Assembly (NCBI RefSeq): GCF_020025155.1
Contig: NZ_CP073751.1
Coordinates: 186,001 to 250,000, forward strand
Source of the DNA: Halopseudomonas nanhaiensis
GTDB taxonomy: Bacteria > Pseudomonadota > Gammaproteobacteria > Pseudomonadales > Pseudomonadaceae
Direction: 5' to 3'
Length of the DNA stretch: 64,000 nucleotides
A program made the translations under genes and the position numbers. A model generated the notes under the pieces. It saw only the letters and a list, made by a program, of their open reading frames with translations, was not told where the DNA came from and ran no database searches. Shown piece by piece: positions 20,451-30,796 of the stretch. Position 1 is the first letter of the stretch; every line of letters begins with the position of its first letter.

Positions 20451-21329
20451 ATGTCCCGTCTCGTTACCGTCGCCGCTACCCAGATGAGCTGTTCCTGGGA
20501 CCGTCAGGACAACATCGCCAAGGCCGAGCGCCTGGTGCGGCAGGCCGCCAGTCAGGGTGCGCAGATCATTCTTATCCAGGAATTGTTCGAAACGCCTTAC
20601 TTCTGCCAGAAGCCAAATCCGGAATATCTTCAGCTGGCGACTGAAGTCGATAACAATCCGGCTATCGCCCATTTCCAGGCGCTGGCGCGTGAGCTCGAGG
20701 TTGTTCTGCCGGTGAGCTTCTTCGAGCTCGCCGGGCGTTCGCGCTTCAACAGCGTGGCGATCATCGATGCCGACGGGCGCAATCTCGGAATCTACCGCAA
20801 GAGCCACATTCCGGATGGCCCCGGCTACCACGAGAAATATTACTTCAACCCGGGCGATACCGGCTTCAAGGTGTGGAATACCCGCTATGCGAAGATCGGC
20901 GTAGGCATCTGCTGGGACCAGTGGTTTCCGGAGTGCGCCCGTTCCATGGCGTTGCAGGGTGCAGAGATCCTGTTCTACCCCACGGCGATCGGCAGCGAGC
21001 CGCATGATTCGAGCATCACTTCCCGCGATCACTGGCAGCGCGTGCAACAGGGCCATGCCGGGGCGAACCTGATGCCGGTCATCGCCAGCAACCGCATCGG
21101 CACGGAAGAGCAGGACGGCTACGACATCACCTTCTACGGTTCTTCGTTCATCGCCGATCAGTTCGGCGCCAAGGTGCAGGAGGCGGGTGAAACCGAAGAA
21201 GCGGTGCTGGTGCAGGAGTTCGACCTCGACCGCATGGAGCACATTCGCAGCGCCTGGGGCGTGTTTCGTGACCGCCGGCCGAATCTGTACGCGCCGATCA
21301 AGACCCTCGACGGCAGCCTGGAGTCCTGA
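20451..21329 (+). CDS. aguB: N-carbamoylputrescine amidohydrolase AguB
   Basis: 292 residues, nitrilase superfamily. The catalytic triad is E44 (IQELFET), K117 (YRKSHIP) and C154 ([12 protein letters not shown]). It splits N-carbamoylputrescine into putrescine, CO2 and ammonia, the second step of agmatine use. ATG at 20451 is preceded by GCAGGAG. The stop overlaps the aguA start (TGATG), so the two enzymes are coupled. Confidence 0.95.
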   Translation: MSRLVTVAATQMSCSWDRQDNIAKAERLVRQAASQGAQIILIQELFETPYFCQKPNPEYLQLATEVDNNPAIAHFQALARELEVVLPVSFFELAGRSRFNSVAIIDADGRNLGIYRKSHIPDGPGYHEKYYFNPGDTGFKVWNTRYAKIGVGICWDQWFPECARSMALQGAEILFYPTAIGSEPHDSSITSRDHWQRVQQGHAGANLMPVIASNRIGTEEQDGYDITFYGSSFIADQFGAKVQEAGETEEAVLVQEFDLDRMEHIRSAWGVFRDRRPNLYAPIKTLDGSLES

Positions 21330-22426
21330 TGTATACCTTGCACAGTACGCCGCGCGCCGATGGCTATCGTATGCCTGCCGAGTGGGAGCAGCACGGTCAG
21401 ACCTGGATGGTCTGGCCCGAGCGCCCGGACAACTGGCGCCTCGGCGGCAAGCCGGCGCAGGCGGCCTTCGCCGAGGTAGCGCGGGCCATCGCCAGCTTCG
21501 AGCCGGTCAGTGTGTGCGTGTCGTCGGCACAGTATGCCAACGCCAGTGCGCAGCTCGATCATCCAGCCATCCGCATCGTCGAGATGAGTACCGATGATGC
21601 CTGGGTGCGCGATACCGGTCCGACCTTCGTGGTCAATGGACAGGGCGGCATCCGTGGCGTCGATTGGACCTTCAATGCCTGGGGCGGGTTCGACGGCGGT
21701 CTTTACTGGCCGTGGCAGCGCGACGATCAGGTCGCTGACAAGATCCTCAGCCTGGAACGCTCACCGCGGTACCGCACCGAAGGTTTTGTGCTCGAGGGCG
21801 GGGCGATTCATGTAGACGGTGAGGGCACCGTCATCACGACCGAGGAGTGCCTGCTCAACCCTAATCGCAATCCGCACATGATGCGCGAAGAGATCGAGCT
21901 CAAGCTGGGCGACTACCTGGGCATCGACAAGGTGATCTGGCTGCCGAACGGTCTGTTCAACGACGAGACTGACGGGCATGTCGACAACTTCTGCTGCTTC
22001 GTGCGGCCAGGAGAGGTATTGCTTGCCTGGACCGACGACGAAGAGGATCCCAACTACCTGCGTTGTCAGGCGGCGATCAGAGTGCTGCAGGCAAGTCGTG
22101 ATGCGCAGGGCAGGGAATTCGTCGTGCACAAGATGCCGATCCCCGGACCGATATACGCGACCGAGGAAGAGTGCACCGGCATCGACAAGGTGGTCGGCAG
22201 CCAGCCGCGCGATCCGTCGATACGTCTTGCCGGATCCTATGTGAACTTCCTGATCGTCAATGGCGGCATCGTGGCTCCGTCCTTCGATGACCCGAAGGAT
22301 GACGAGGCCAGGGAGATTCTGCAGCAGCTGTTCCCTGATCGCCGGGTGGTCATGGTACCTGGAAGGGAAATTTTGCTTGGTGGGGGGAACATCCACTGCA
22401 TTACGCAGCAGCAGCCGGTGGCTTAG
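21329..22426 (+). CDS. aguA: Agmatine deiminase AguA
   Basis: 365 residues, Porphyromonas-type peptidylarginine-deiminase/agmatine deiminase family. The sequence shows [15 protein letters not shown] near 88, [14 protein letters not shown] near 155, [13 protein letters not shown] near 213 and the nucleophile C357 in [13 protein letters not shown]. It converts agmatine to N-carbamoylputrescine plus ammonia for AguB. Length and catalytic cysteine position match the known Pseudomonas enzyme. Confidence 0.95.
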   Translation: MYTLHSTPRADGYRMPAEWEQHGQTWMVWPERPDNWRLGGKPAQAAFAEVARAIASFEPVSVCVSSAQYANASAQLDHPAIRIVEMSTDDAWVRDTGPTFVVNGQGGIRGVDWTFNAWGGFDGGLYWPWQRDDQVADKILSLERSPRYRTEGFVLEGGAIHVDGEGTVITTEECLLNPNRNPHMMREEIELKLGDYLGIDKVIWLPNGLFNDETDGHVDNFCCFVRPGEVLLAWTDDEEDPNYLRCQAAIRVLQASRDAQGREFVVHKMPIPGPIYATEEECTGIDKVVGSQPRDPSIRLAGSYVNFLIVNGGIVAPSFDDPKDDEAREILQQLFPDRRVVMVPGREILLGGGNIHCITQQQPVA

Positions 22427-22505
22427 GGATCAGGATCTGAGCGTAAGCGGCGTGCTTACGGGTCAGAGGCCGCATGATAACGAGGCAGGGTTGCGTGCAT
22501 CCTTC

Positions 22506-22533
22506 TTCGCGGTCATGCCCGCTCCTACAGGGG
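22506..22533 (+). repeat. REP-like sequence after aguA
   Basis: Matches the common Pseudomonas extragenic palindromic pattern (GCGGTCATGCCCGCTCCTACAG type), with GCGG...CCGC self-complementarity. Only one copy is seen in this window. Confidence 0.65.
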
Positions 22534-22594
22534 CGCGGTCGAGATAGCGGCGATGCGTAGCGGTACTGGGCAGCAACGCATCTTTGCGGAGGCG

Positions 22595-22810
22595 TCACGG
22601 TTCTGCGCTGGATTTCGTGTCCGGTGGCTTCGAGTCGCTCGACTCCTGCGGGTGCTGGCCTTCGCGGATCGCTTCCAGGTCTGCGAGCTCGTCGAGTTCG
22701 CAGACGGTACATTGTCCATATTCCGGCTGAATGGTTTCCACATAGCGTACGCGCCGGCTGGCTGAGTGCCGGTCGGCGCTGACGCGATAACGTGGTCGGT
22801 CTTCGCTCAT
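22595..22810 (-). CDS. Small hypothetical acidic protein
   Basis: 71 residues. A basic start (MSEDRPRYRVSADRHSASRR) is followed by QPEYGQCTVCELDELADLEA, with one CxxC, and a polar proline/serine-rich tail. It lies 40 bases upstream of, and on the other side from, the argH stop, and is read on the same strand. The ribosome-binding site is weak (GCGGAG at a long distance). I do not recognise a family; the composition looks protein-like and differs from shadow frames. Confidence 0.5.
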   Translation of the reverse strand: MSEDRPRYRVSADRHSASRRVRYVETIQPEYGQCTVCELDELADLEAIREGQHPQESSDSKPPDTKSSAEP

Positions 22811-22849
22811 CTGAAGCGGCTCCGCTGGGATCTATCCCGTTGGACCGTC

Positions 22850-24244
22850 CTAGCCGCCCAGCAATTCCCTGCCACGTGATACTGCTGCACGTACCTGAGC
22901 TGGCGCCGTGCCGCCGATGTGGTCCCGCGCATTGACCGAGCCTTCCAGGGTCAGCACCTCGAACACGTCCTGCTCGATCTGATCGCTGAACTGCCGCAGT
23001 TCATCCAGGCTCATGTCGGCCAGGTCTCTGCCGGTGTTCACGCCGTGTTTCACGGCGTGGCCGACAATCTCGTGGCAATCGCGAAACGGCAGACCCTTGC
23101 GTACCAGGTAGTCGGCCAGGTCGGTGGCGGTGGAGAATCCGCGGCGGGCCGCTTCGCGCATGGATTCCACCTTCGGCTGGATCGCCGGTATCATGTCGGC
23201 GAAGGCGCGCAGGCTGTCGCGCAGCGTATCGACGGCGTCGAACAGCGGCTCCTTGTCTTCCTGATTGTCCTTGTTGTAGGCCAGCGGCTGGCTCTTCATC
23301 AGGGTCAGCAGACCCATCAGATGGCCATAGACGCGGCCGCTCTTGCCGCGGACCAGCTCGGGTACGTCTGGGTTCTTCTTCTGCGGCATGATCGACGAGC
23401 CTGTGCAGAAACGGTCGGGCAGGTCGATGAAGTTGAACTGCGAGCTGGTCCACAACACCAGTTCTTCGGAGAAGCGCGAGAGGTGCATCATTGCCAGCGC
23501 GGCTGCGGCGCAGAATTCGATGGCAAAGTCGCGATCGGACACGCCGTCCAGCGAGTTGCCCGATACGGCTTCGAAGCCCAGCAACTGGCAGGTAACGCTG
23601 CGGTCGATCGGGTAAGTGGTGCCGGCCAGGGCCGCGCTGCCCAGCGGCATGCGGTTGACGCGCTTGCGGCAGTCGGCCAGCCGCTCGGCGTCGCGTGCGA
23701 GCATCTCGAACCAGGCCAGCAGGTGATGGCCGAAGGTAACCGGTTGTGCGGTCTGCAGATGGGTGAAGCCCGGCATGATCACGTCCGCGTGCCTTTCTGC
23801 CTGGTCGAGCAGGCCGGTCTGCAGTCGCGTGAGCTCGCTGAGGATCACGTCGATTTCTTCGCGCAGCCATAGGCGGATGTCAGTGGCGACCTGGTCGTTG
23901 CGCGAGCGGCCGGTATGCAGCTTCTTGCCGGTGATGCCGATGCGATCGGTCAGGCGTGCTTCGATGTTCATGTGCACGTCTTCCAGCTCGACGCGCCAGT
24001 CGAATTCGCCCGCTTCGATCTCGGCGCGGATCTGGTCCAGACCCTCGATGATCTGGTCGCGCTCGGCGTCGCTGAGCACCCCCACTTTGGCCAGCATGGT
24101 GGCGTGGGCGATCGAACCTTGGATGTCGTGCTTGTACAGGCGCTTGTCGAAGTCCACCGAAGCGGTGAAACGGGCCACGAAGGCATCGACCGGTTCGTTG
24201 AACCGCCCGCCCCAGGATTGATTGGTAGTCTTGTCTTGGCTCAT
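22850..24244 (-). CDS. argH: Argininosuccinate lyase
   Basis: 464 residues, fumarase/aspartase superfamily. The signature [12 protein letters not shown] is near 283, [13 protein letters not shown] near 110 and [10 protein letters not shown] near 160. It splits argininosuccinate to arginine and fumarate, the last step of arginine synthesis. The frame is open 64 codons further upstream, but ATG at 24244 starts the standard N terminus ([14 protein letters not shown]). The position next to algZ is the normal Pseudomonas order. Confidence 0.96.
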   Translation of the reverse strand: MSQDKTTNQSWGGRFNEPVDAFVARFTASVDFDKRLYKHDIQGSIAHATMLAKVGVLSDAERDQIIEGLDQIRAEIEAGEFDWRVELEDVHMNIEARLTDRIGITGKKLHTGRSRNDQVATDIRLWLREEIDVILSELTRLQTGLLDQAERHADVIMPGFTHLQTAQPVTFGHHLLAWFEMLARDAERLADCRKRVNRMPLGSAALAGTTYPIDRSVTCQLLGFEAVSGNSLDGVSDRDFAIEFCAAAALAMMHLSRFSEELVLWTSSQFNFIDLPDRFCTGSSIMPQKKNPDVPELVRGKSGRVYGHLMGLLTLMKSQPLAYNKDNQEDKEPLFDAVDTLRDSLRAFADMIPAIQPKVESMREAARRGFSTATDLADYLVRKGLPFRDCHEIVGHAVKHGVNTGRDLADMSLDELRQFSDQIEQDVFEVLTLEGSVNARDHIGGTAPAQVRAAVSRGRELLGG

Positions 24245-24294
24245 GTCGGTGGTCCGTGCTCGTTGATTCGGCGGCTTGCTCAAGCCATAGGCGG

Positions 24295-24392
24295 CGTTGG
24301 GTGCTGGGGGGCGGACCGTCGATGCCCCGGACGGCATCGCCGAGCTCCCACGGATGGGTTCACGGCGTGTCCGGCTCCGCCAGCACACAATG
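24295..24392 (+). repeat. Palindromic repeat element, copy C
   Basis: 98 bases between argH and algZ. Outer arms (about 24295-24316, with GTGCTGG and GGCGGAC, and 24369-24392, with GTCC and CCAGCAC) are self-complementary with small gaps. The core has GGACCGTC, hairpin GATGCC-CCGGAC-GGCATC, then CCGAGCTCCCACGGATGGGT and GCGTGTCC. It has the same layout as copies A and B but a more diverged core. Confidence 0.65.
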
Positions 24393-24484
24393 ACGCTTGC
24401 ACGGAGCAAGTCGCGGCGCTGAAAGCCGCATAGCATACCATTTCCCGCTTGCGCGACGACCTCGGGCTGATCGACACTTCGTCC

Positions 24485-25546
24485 ATGAAGAATGGACTCT
24501 GGACCTTACTGAAAAAACCCTATCCCGGAGAAGATTTCTTCCTTCCGGATCTCTGCTCATCATTTGCCGTGTTCACGCTGGTGGTGCTCGCCGAGCTGGT
24601 GGTGCTGCTGTGGGTGCTGGCGCAACCGGTGTCGGGCGGATTCGACTGGCTGCAGCTGGCCATGGCGTCGTTGTTCGTGCAATGGATCGTGCTGTTGTCG
24701 GCCGCGTTGCTGTGTCGCCTGCGGCCCTGGATGCAGCGGCGTCCGCTCGGGCTGGCGATCGCCGCCTGTTACGCCGTGGTGATCTCGCTGGTGCTGATAT
24801 TCACCATTCTCGGCGAGTGGGTGCTTCATCAGGGGATGCTCGGTCTGCCGCAGCTCGATGCGGAACTGCTGCTGCGCCACGGGCTTATCGCATTGATCAT
24901 GACCAGTCTGCTGCTGCGCTATTTCTACCTCCAGCAACAATGGCAGCGCCAGACCCAGGCTGAGCTCAAGGCGCGGCTGCAATCGCTGCAATCGCGCATT
25001 CGTCCGCATTTCCTGTTCAACAGCCTCAACAGCATCGTCAGCCTGATCGGTTCATCGCCGGACAAGGCCGAGAACGCTGTGCTCGATCTTGCCGACCTGT
25101 TCCGTGCGAACCTGGGCGAAGCCGAGGGCGTCGCCAGCTGGGCCGAGGAAAAGCGATTGTGTGAGGGGTATCTGCGCATCGAGCAGTATCGCCTCGGTGA
25201 CAGGCTGAAGGTGGAGTGGGATACCGAGGCGTTGCCAGCCGTTACGCCGATGCCGCTGCTGACCCTGCAGCCGCTGCTCGAGAACGCCATTCTGCACGGT
25301 CTGCAGCCCAGCCTGCACGGCGGCGACATTCGTATTCACGGTATCTATCGAAGCGGCGTGGTTGAACTGGAAGTCTCCAACAGTTGTCCAGACGTGGTAG
25401 ATAGCCATCAGGGATCTCGCATGGCCTTGCAGAATATCCGGGCACGCCTGGCTGCCCTGTTCGGGCCGCAGGCAAGCGTCGAAGCATGGCGCGATGGTCC
25501 ACGCTACTTCAGCAGGCTGGTCTATCCTTGTAGCAAACGTCCATAA
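24485..25546 (+). CDS. algZ: Sensor histidine kinase AlgZ/FimS
   Basis: 353 residues. Four membrane helices lie in the first 145 residues. The His_kinase (LytS-type) domain has its histidine at H175 in [12 protein letters not shown], the same number as in P. aeruginosa AlgZ, which supports ATG 24485 over a TTG at 24449. The ATPase N-box-like stretch [13 protein letters not shown] is near 263. It controls AlgR, the next gene (20 bases on), affecting alginate, type IV pili and virulence in P. aeruginosa. Confidence 0.9.
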   Translation: MKNGLWTLLKKPYPGEDFFLPDLCSSFAVFTLVVLAELVVLLWVLAQPVSGGFDWLQLAMASLFVQWIVLLSAALLCRLRPWMQRRPLGLAIAACYAVVISLVLIFTILGEWVLHQGMLGLPQLDAELLLRHGLIALIMTSLLLRYFYLQQQWQRQTQAELKARLQSLQSRIRPHFLFNSLNSIVSLIGSSPDKAENAVLDLADLFRANLGEAEGVASWAEEKRLCEGYLRIEQYRLGDRLKVEWDTEALPAVTPMPLLTLQPLLENAILHGLQPSLHGGDIRIHGIYRSGVVELEVSNSCPDVVDSHQGSRMALQNIRARLAALFGPQASVEAWRDGPRYFSRLVYPCSKRP

Positions 25547-25566
25547 CCGCAGGAAGTCATTAAGGC

Positions 25567-26316
25567 ATGAAAGTACTGATCGCCGATGATGAACCACTCG
25601 CTCGAGAACGCCTGGCCAGACTGGTCTCCGCGCTTCCGGGCTACACAGCATTACCGGAGATGGCCAGCAACGGCCAGGAAGTACTCGATATCGTAGCCGA
25701 GCAACACCCCGACATTGTCCTGCTGGATATTCGCATGCCCGGCATGGATGGTCTGCAGGCCGCAGGCAAGCTGAGCGAAATGAGCGAGGCGCCGGCGGTG
25801 GTGTTCTGTACAGCGCACGGCGAATACGCGCTGGAAGCGTTTTCCGTTGCCGCTGTCGGTTACCTGCTCAAGCCGGTTCGCAGCGAGGATCTGGCCGACG
25901 CGCTGGCCAAGGCGCAGCGGCTGAACCGCATGCAGCTGGCCAATCTGGGCAAGGCCGGGGTCACCAGCGAGACCAACCAGGCGCGCAGTCATATCAGCGC
26001 GCGGACCCGGCGAGGCGTCGAGCTGGTCCCGATTGAAGAGGTTCTGTACTTCATCGCCGACCACAAGTACGTCACGCTGCGCCACTGTGAGGGCGAGGTA
26101 CTTCTGGATGAGCCGCTCAAGGCGCTGGAAGACGAGTTCGGCGACTACTTCGTGCGTATCCATCGCAACGCACTGGTCGCGCGCAATCGCATAGAGCGGT
26201 TGCAGCGCAGTGCCATGGGACATTTCCATCTGCACCTCAAGGGGCTGCCGGAGGAAACGCTTACCGTCAGCCGTCGCCACGTGCCCGGTGTGCGCAAACT
26301 GATGGGTCAGCTGTGA
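25567..26316 (+). CDS. algR: Response regulator AlgR
   Basis: 249 residues. The receiver domain (1-120) has D7/D8, the phospho-acceptor D54 in IVLLDIRMPGMDG and K108 in LLKPVRSED. The C-terminal LytTR DNA-binding domain covers about 145-245 (EEVLYFIADHKYVTLR, YFVRIHRNALVAR). It is a cytoplasmic regulator paired with AlgZ. It is followed by a GC-rich hairpin and then the hem operon. Confidence 0.96.
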   Translation: MKVLIADDEPLARERLARLVSALPGYTALPEMASNGQEVLDIVAEQHPDIVLLDIRMPGMDGLQAAGKLSEMSEAPAVVFCTAHGEYALEAFSVAAVGYLLKPVRSEDLADALAKAQRLNRMQLANLGKAGVTSETNQARSHISARTRRGVELVPIEEVLYFIADHKYVTLRHCEGEVLLDEPLKALEDEFGDYFVRIHRNALVARNRIERLQRSAMGHFHLHLKGLPEETLTVSRRHVPGVRKLMGQL

Positions 26317-26318
26317 GT

Positions 26319-26338
26319 CGGGCTGCGACAGCAGCCCG
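26319..26338 (+). terminator. Hairpin after algR
   Basis: Perfect CGGGCTGC-GACA-GCAGCCCG stem-loop two bases after the algR stop. No T-run, so it may weaken rather than stop transcription into hemC. Confidence 0.5.
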
Positions 26339-26395
26339 CGTGGATGCTCGCCGGGGCATGCCGTATGATGCCGGCTGGTCCTGAACGAGAATCCC

Positions 26396-27337
26396 ATGAG
26401 TCGACATTTGCGTATCGCCACCCGCAAGAGCGCGCTGGCCCTGTGGCAGGCCGAGTTCGTCAAGGCGCGCCTGGAGCACCTTCACCCGCACATCACCGTC
26501 AGCCTGGTCCCCATGGTCAGCCGCGGTGACAAGCTGCTCGACTCGCCGCTGGCCAAGATCGGTGGCAAGGGGCTGTTCGTGAAGGAGCTGGAAACAGCGA
26601 TGATGAACGACGAGGCCGACCTGGCCGTGCACTCGATGAAAGATGTGCCGATGAACTTCCCTGACGGATTGGGTCTGTACGCCATCTGCGAACGGGAAGA
26701 TCCGCGTGACGCCTTCGTTTCCAACCGCTATGAGACGGTCGCCAGCATGCCCGCAGGGAGCATCGTGGGCACGTCCAGCCTGCGGCGTCAGGCTCAGCTC
26801 ATGGCGCGCCGTCCTGATCTGACCGTGCATTTCCTCCGTGGAAATGTGAACACACGGTTGGCCAAGCTCGACGCCGGCGAATATGACGCCATCATACTGG
26901 CCGCGGCCGGTCTCATGCGGCTGGGGTTCCACGAACGCATTGGCTATGCCATGGCTCCCGAGGAAAGCCTGCCGGCTGGCGGGCAGGGTGCGGTGGGGAT
27001 CGAGTGCAGGACTGACGACACCGAGTTGCACCAGTTGCTGGCTCCGCTCAACGATCAGGACAGCGGTTTGCGCGTACGCGCCGAGCGCGCCCTGAATCAT
27101 CGCCTTAACGGCGGCTGCCAGGTGCCAATTGCCTGCTACGCCGAGCGTGAAGCCGGTCAGATCTGGTTGCGGGGTCTGGTTGGCCAGCCCGATGGCAGTC
27201 GGCTGATCACCGCCGAGGCCCGCGGGCCTGAAGAAGATCCCGAGACGCTGGGTATCTCGGTCGCAGAGGATCTGCTCGCCCAGGGCGCGCAGGACATTCT
27301 CGATTCCGTCTATCAGGAGGAGGCCGGTCCGCGGTGA
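26396..27337 (+). CDS. hemC: Porphobilinogen deaminase (hydroxymethylbilane synthase)
   Basis: 313 residues. The dipyrromethane cofactor attaches to C241 ([13 protein letters not shown]). Conserved [15 protein letters not shown] and [16 protein letters not shown] stretches are present. It joins four porphobilinogens to hydroxymethylbilane for haem synthesis; HemB in this window makes its substrate. It overlaps hemD by four bases (GTGA). Confidence 0.96.
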   Translation: MSRHLRIATRKSALALWQAEFVKARLEHLHPHITVSLVPMVSRGDKLLDSPLAKIGGKGLFVKELETAMMNDEADLAVHSMKDVPMNFPDGLGLYAICEREDPRDAFVSNRYETVASMPAGSIVGTSSLRRQAQLMARRPDLTVHFLRGNVNTRLAKLDAGEYDAIILAAAGLMRLGFHERIGYAMAPEESLPAGGQGAVGIECRTDDTELHQLLAPLNDQDSGLRVRAERALNHRLNGGCQVPIACYAEREAGQIWLRGLVGQPDGSRLITAEARGPEEDPETLGISVAEDLLAQGAQDILDSVYQEEAGPR

Positions 27338-28119
27338 GCGGACGCCTGCTGCTGACCCGTGCCGACCAGGACAATCAGCGTCTTGCTGAGAAGCTGGCGG
27401 CTGAGGGAGTCGACACGCTCGGCGTGCCGCTATTGTGCATCGAGCCCTGCGAAGAAACCGCCATGCAGCGCCAGAGGATGCTTGATCTGGACCGCTATCA
27501 GGCGGTCGTCGTGGTCAGCCCGGTGGCTGCACGGTTCGGGCTGGAGCGCCTGGACCGATACTGGCCGCAGGCGCCGGTGGGTATCGAGTGGCTTGCAGTC
27601 GGCGCGACGACCGCAGGCGTTCTGTCGGATTACGGCCTGCCGGTACGACGGCCGCACGACGGCCAGGACAGCGAAGCCCTGATGCGGTTGCCGGTCTGGC
27701 AGGAGCTCCTCGATACGCCACGGCTCAGGGTTCTGATCTGGCGTGGAGAGGGTGGCCGCGAGCATATTGCCGAGCAAGTGCGCAGCGCTGGCGGAGAGGT
27801 CGACTATCTTGAACTATACCGGCGCACGCAACCTGCCGGGCTTGCCCAGGCGCTGCACGCCGCCGCCGGAAGCGGCGTAACCGGCATCCTGATCAGCAGC
27901 GCGCAGGCGCTCGAGCATTGGCACGACGCCGCAGCCCCGCGATGGGATAGCCAACGGCACTGGCGCTGCTGGGTGCCCAGCGAAAGGGTGGCGAAACGCG
28001 CCGCCGAGCTGGGCTGCACTGACATTGTGGTATGTGACGGAGCGGACGACGCGGCAGTACTTGCTGCTGTCGCTTCGCATCCGCTGACGCAACAAGGGGA
28101 ACAGCGTGGAACCGACTGA
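27334..28119 (+). CDS. hemD: Uroporphyrinogen-III synthase
   Basis: 261 residues with the two-domain HemD fold. The sequence is poorly conserved, as usual; visible marks are LLTRADQDN at the start, [16 protein letters not shown] near 50, [17 protein letters not shown] near 132 and [12 protein letters not shown] near 190. It closes hydroxymethylbilane to uroporphyrinogen III. It begins with GTG at 27334, coupled to hemC, and overlaps hemX by 14 bases. Confidence 0.92.
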   Translation: MSGRLLLTRADQDNQRLAEKLAAEGVDTLGVPLLCIEPCEETAMQRQRMLDLDRYQAVVVVSPVAARFGLERLDRYWPQAPVGIEWLAVGATTAGVLSDYGLPVRRPHDGQDSEALMRLPVWQELLDTPRLRVLIWRGEGGREHIAEQVRSAGGEVDYLELYRRTQPAGLAQALHAAAGSGVTGILISSAQALEHWHDAAAPRWDSQRHWRCWVPSERVAKRAAELGCTDIVVCDGADDAAVLAAVASHPLTQQGEQRGTD

Positions 28120-29533
28120 CAAGAACAAGCCGAAGGACCCGACGGAAACAATCGGCGATCAGGCTGGCACCAGGGCCGGTAGTGATCCGGTTGCGGATCT
28201 GGGCGGCTCGGAGCCGGCGTCCGGTGGCACGCCGGTCGGTGTCCAGCCTCCCGGAGACACTACCAACGGCTCGAGTGCCGATACCGGATCAGCGGCCGGC
28301 AAGGACGCTGCGGCGAAGCCGGGCAGTGGCCCCGCAAGCACTGCTGCATCCAGGGAGGCCGCAGCAGCCGGCTCCGCGGCGCAAATCACAGATACGAAAA
28401 GTGCTTCGAGCGCGTCCAGGCCCGGCACCGGTTCCAGCACGGCGGGCAAAGGCGCAGGCGCTGGAAGCAGCACCCCGCCTCCGTCGCCACCTCGGAAGAA
28501 CGGGTCGTCCGGTGGTCGAGGACTCGCTTCGCTGGCGTTGCTCGTTGCGTTGGCAGCCGGAGGCATGAGTGTGTGGCAGTGGTATCAGACGCAGGCATCT
28601 GACGACGATCCGACAGCAGAGCTCGAGCAGCGGCTGGGTCAACTTGAGCAGAGCCAGCGCGAAGCCAGCGAGAGCCAGGCGCAGCGCCTTGAAGATGTCC
28701 CCCGCGCCGAGGAGCTGGATGAAACACGTCGGCTGGTGGATGACCTCCAGCGCAGTCAGCAACGCCTCAGAACTCGTCTGGAAGAGCAGGGTGATGCGCG
28801 CACGGACTGGAAGTTGGCCGAGGCCGAGTACCTGCTGCGCCTTGCTTCGCTGCGATTGATGGCCGCCCAGGATGTGCGCTCGGCCAGCGAAATGCTCGAG
28901 GCGGTCGATCAGATCATGCGTGACCAGCCCGACAGCGGCGTGTTCGCCGTGCGCGAAGTGCTGGCGCAGGCTCAGGCCGAGATCAGTGCGCTGCCTGAGG
29001 TCGATCGAGCCGGCATCTACCTGCGTCTGGCTGCCCTGCACAATCAGGTCGACAAGCTCGTCGCCCTGCCGGTCCCCGAGTTTGATCCGGATGAGGTAAG
29101 CGCCGAGGAAGAGTACGAAGACCGTCTGGCCCGACGTACCTGGGCAGAGCGGATGTTGATGAGGCTCGAGCGTTACGTGAGAGTGGACTTCCAGCGCGGC
29201 AAGGTCATCACCCCACTGCTCGATGAAGCCGAAATGCAGCGTATCCACCGAACCCTGCAGCTCACCCTGGAGCAGGCGCAATGGGCAGCGCTGCGTGGAG
29301 AGCAGGCGGTATACCGCAGCAGCCTCGAGCGCGCTGGTGAGGTCCTTGAGCAGTTTTTCGAAGAGCAAAGCCAGCAGGTCAGCGCGATGCGGGACCAGTT
29401 GTCAGAGCTCGCCGAGCGTCCGGTCAGCCTGACGCCGCCGGATCTTTCGCCGGTACAGCGCGCACTGGCCGACTACATGCGCAGCAGAGGGCAGGATTCC
29501 GGCGAAGCCGAGCAGGAGACGGAGGATGAATAA
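28106..29533 (+). CDS. hemX: HemX-like membrane protein
   Basis: 475 residues. A long low-complexity N terminus (about 1-130, rich in A, G, S and T) precedes one membrane helix (LASLALLVALAAGGMSVWQW, about 137-156). A coiled coil follows (ELEQRLGQLEQSQREASESQ), then a helical periplasmic domain. The family follows hemD in many gammaproteobacteria and is often called uroporphyrinogen-III C-methyltransferase, but it lacks methyltransferase motifs, so that name is not supported here. The start is GTG at 28106. It overlaps hemY by eight bases. Confidence 0.88.
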   Translation: MEPTDKNKPKDPTETIGDQAGTRAGSDPVADLGGSEPASGGTPVGVQPPGDTTNGSSADTGSAAGKDAAAKPGSGPASTAASREAAAAGSAAQITDTKSASSASRPGTGSSTAGKGAGAGSSTPPPSPPRKNGSSGGRGLASLALLVALAAGGMSVWQWYQTQASDDDPTAELEQRLGQLEQSQREASESQAQRLEDVPRAEELDETRRLVDDLQRSQQRLRTRLEEQGDARTDWKLAEAEYLLRLASLRLMAAQDVRSASEMLEAVDQIMRDQPDSGVFAVREVLAQAQAEISALPEVDRAGIYLRLAALHNQVDKLVALPVPEFDPDEVSAEEEYEDRLARRTWAERMLMRLERYVRVDFQRGKVITPLLDEAEMQRIHRTLQLTLEQAQWAALRGEQAVYRSSLERAGEVLEQFFEEQSQQVSAMRDQLSELAERPVSLTPPDLSPVQRALADYMRSRGQDSGEAEQETEDE

Positions 29534-30761
29534 AAGCTACATCGCCATCCTTGTCGTCCTGCTGCTGTCCGCCCTGTTGGGGATGGCGATAGCGGAAGAT
29601 CCCGGTTACCTGCTGATCGCCTGGCGCAACATGTCGGTCGAAACCAGCATCTGGGTCGGCCTTGCCGTACTGATCGGCCTCTGGTTGCTGTTCACCCTGC
29701 TGCGGGCCCTGACCCGTCTTCTGCGAGCCTCCGGCCGACGCATCAATCCCTGGTCCCGGCACAACCGCGGGCGCCGGGCCAACACAGCCGCGACGCGCGG
29801 TCTTCTGGAGTTTGCCGAAGGCCATTGGAGTCAGGCACTGCGTCTGCTCAAGCGATCCGCTCCGCATGCCGAGCAGCCGTTGATCAATTACCTGGCTGCG
29901 GCGCGAGCCGCGCACGAGCTGGAAGACTACGCCGAGTCCGACGGGCTGCTGCGCGAAGCGTACGACAACACGCCGAAGGCCGACGTGGCGATTGCAGTCA
30001 CCCAGGCGCAGTTGCAGATTGCCCGCGGACAGCATGAGCAGGCGCTGGCGACGCTCACCCGACTACGCAAGGATCACCCCAAGCACCTGTACGCATTGAA
30101 GCTGATGAGTCAGCTGTATGTTCGGCTGGAGGACTGGCCGCGGCTGCAGCAGCTGCTGCCGGAGCTGCGCCGGCACAATGTTCTGAGCCAGGCTGAACAG
30201 CAGGTGCTTGAGCATCAGGTTTACCTGGCGCTGCTGTCACAGGCCGGCCAGCGTGCCAAGCAGTTCGACCCGCCGCAGCCCGATCCCATCGACGGCGTAT
30301 GGAATCAGGTGCCCAAGCCCATGCGCCAGGACCCTTCACTGATCGAAGCATACTGCCTGCAGCTCAGGAGTATCGGTGCCGAGGAACCTGCCGAGCAGAC
30401 GCTGCGGCTGGCGCTGAAGCAGCAGTTCAACGACCGGCTGGTGCACCATTACGGTCTGGTACAGGGCAAGGATCCTGCTCGTCAGCTCAACGCCGCCGAA
30501 AAGTGGCTCGAAGAGCATCCCCATGACGCCACGCTGTTGCTGGCCCTGGGGCGGTTGAGTCTGCGCAACGGTCTATGGGGCAAGGCGCGGGATTATTTCG
30601 AGGCGAGCTTCGCCAGCAAGCGTGACATTCAGACCTGCGCAGAGCTGGTGCGCCTGCTGGAACACATGGGTGAGCATGAAGCCGCCGAGCAGATGCTGCG
30701 GCAGGGGATTGCTCTGATGGTGCATGACCTGCCGGCGTTACCCATGCCCGACAGGCGTTGA
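29526..30761 (+). CDS. hemY: HemY-like tetratricopeptide membrane protein
   Basis: 411 residues. Two membrane helices lie near the N terminus (AILVVLLLSALLGMAIA and SIWVGLAVLIGLWLLFTLL), followed by the HemY_N domain and TPR-like helix pairs (about 95-390). The proteobacterial HemY is not the Gram-positive protoporphyrinogen oxidase of the same name; it is thought to organise haem synthesis at the membrane. It is the last gene of hemCDXY and ends at a bidirectional hairpin. Confidence 0.9.
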   Translation: MNKSYIAILVVLLLSALLGMAIAEDPGYLLIAWRNMSVETSIWVGLAVLIGLWLLFTLLRALTRLLRASGRRINPWSRHNRGRRANTAATRGLLEFAEGHWSQALRLLKRSAPHAEQPLINYLAAARAAHELEDYAESDGLLREAYDNTPKADVAIAVTQAQLQIARGQHEQALATLTRLRKDHPKHLYALKLMSQLYVRLEDWPRLQQLLPELRRHNVLSQAEQQVLEHQVYLALLSQAGQRAKQFDPPQPDPIDGVWNQVPKPMRQDPSLIEAYCLQLRSIGAEEPAEQTLRLALKQQFNDRLVHHYGLVQGKDPARQLNAAEKWLEEHPHDATLLLALGRLSLRNGLWGKARDYFEASFASKRDIQTCAELVRLLEHMGEHEAAEQMLRQGIALMVHDLPALPMPDRR

Positions 30762-30763
30762 CG

Positions 30764-30782
30764 GCGGCCTCTGTGAGGCCGC
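30764..30782. terminator. Hairpin between convergent hemY and the reductase gene
   Basis: GCGGCCTC-TGT-GAGGCCGC perfect stem in the 35-base gap between two converging genes. It could serve both strands; there is no T-run. Confidence 0.5.
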
Positions 30783-30796
30783 AGCGGTTCAGACGG

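Noticed and set aside
22443-22459. GTAAGC-GGCGT-GCTTAC hairpin as terminator of aguA
   Set aside because: Short stem with no T-run; too weak to call.
28106-29533. Uroporphyrinogen-III C-methyltransferase activity for HemX
   Set aside because: No S-adenosylmethionine-binding methyltransferase motifs are visible; the name is a carry-over from operon context.
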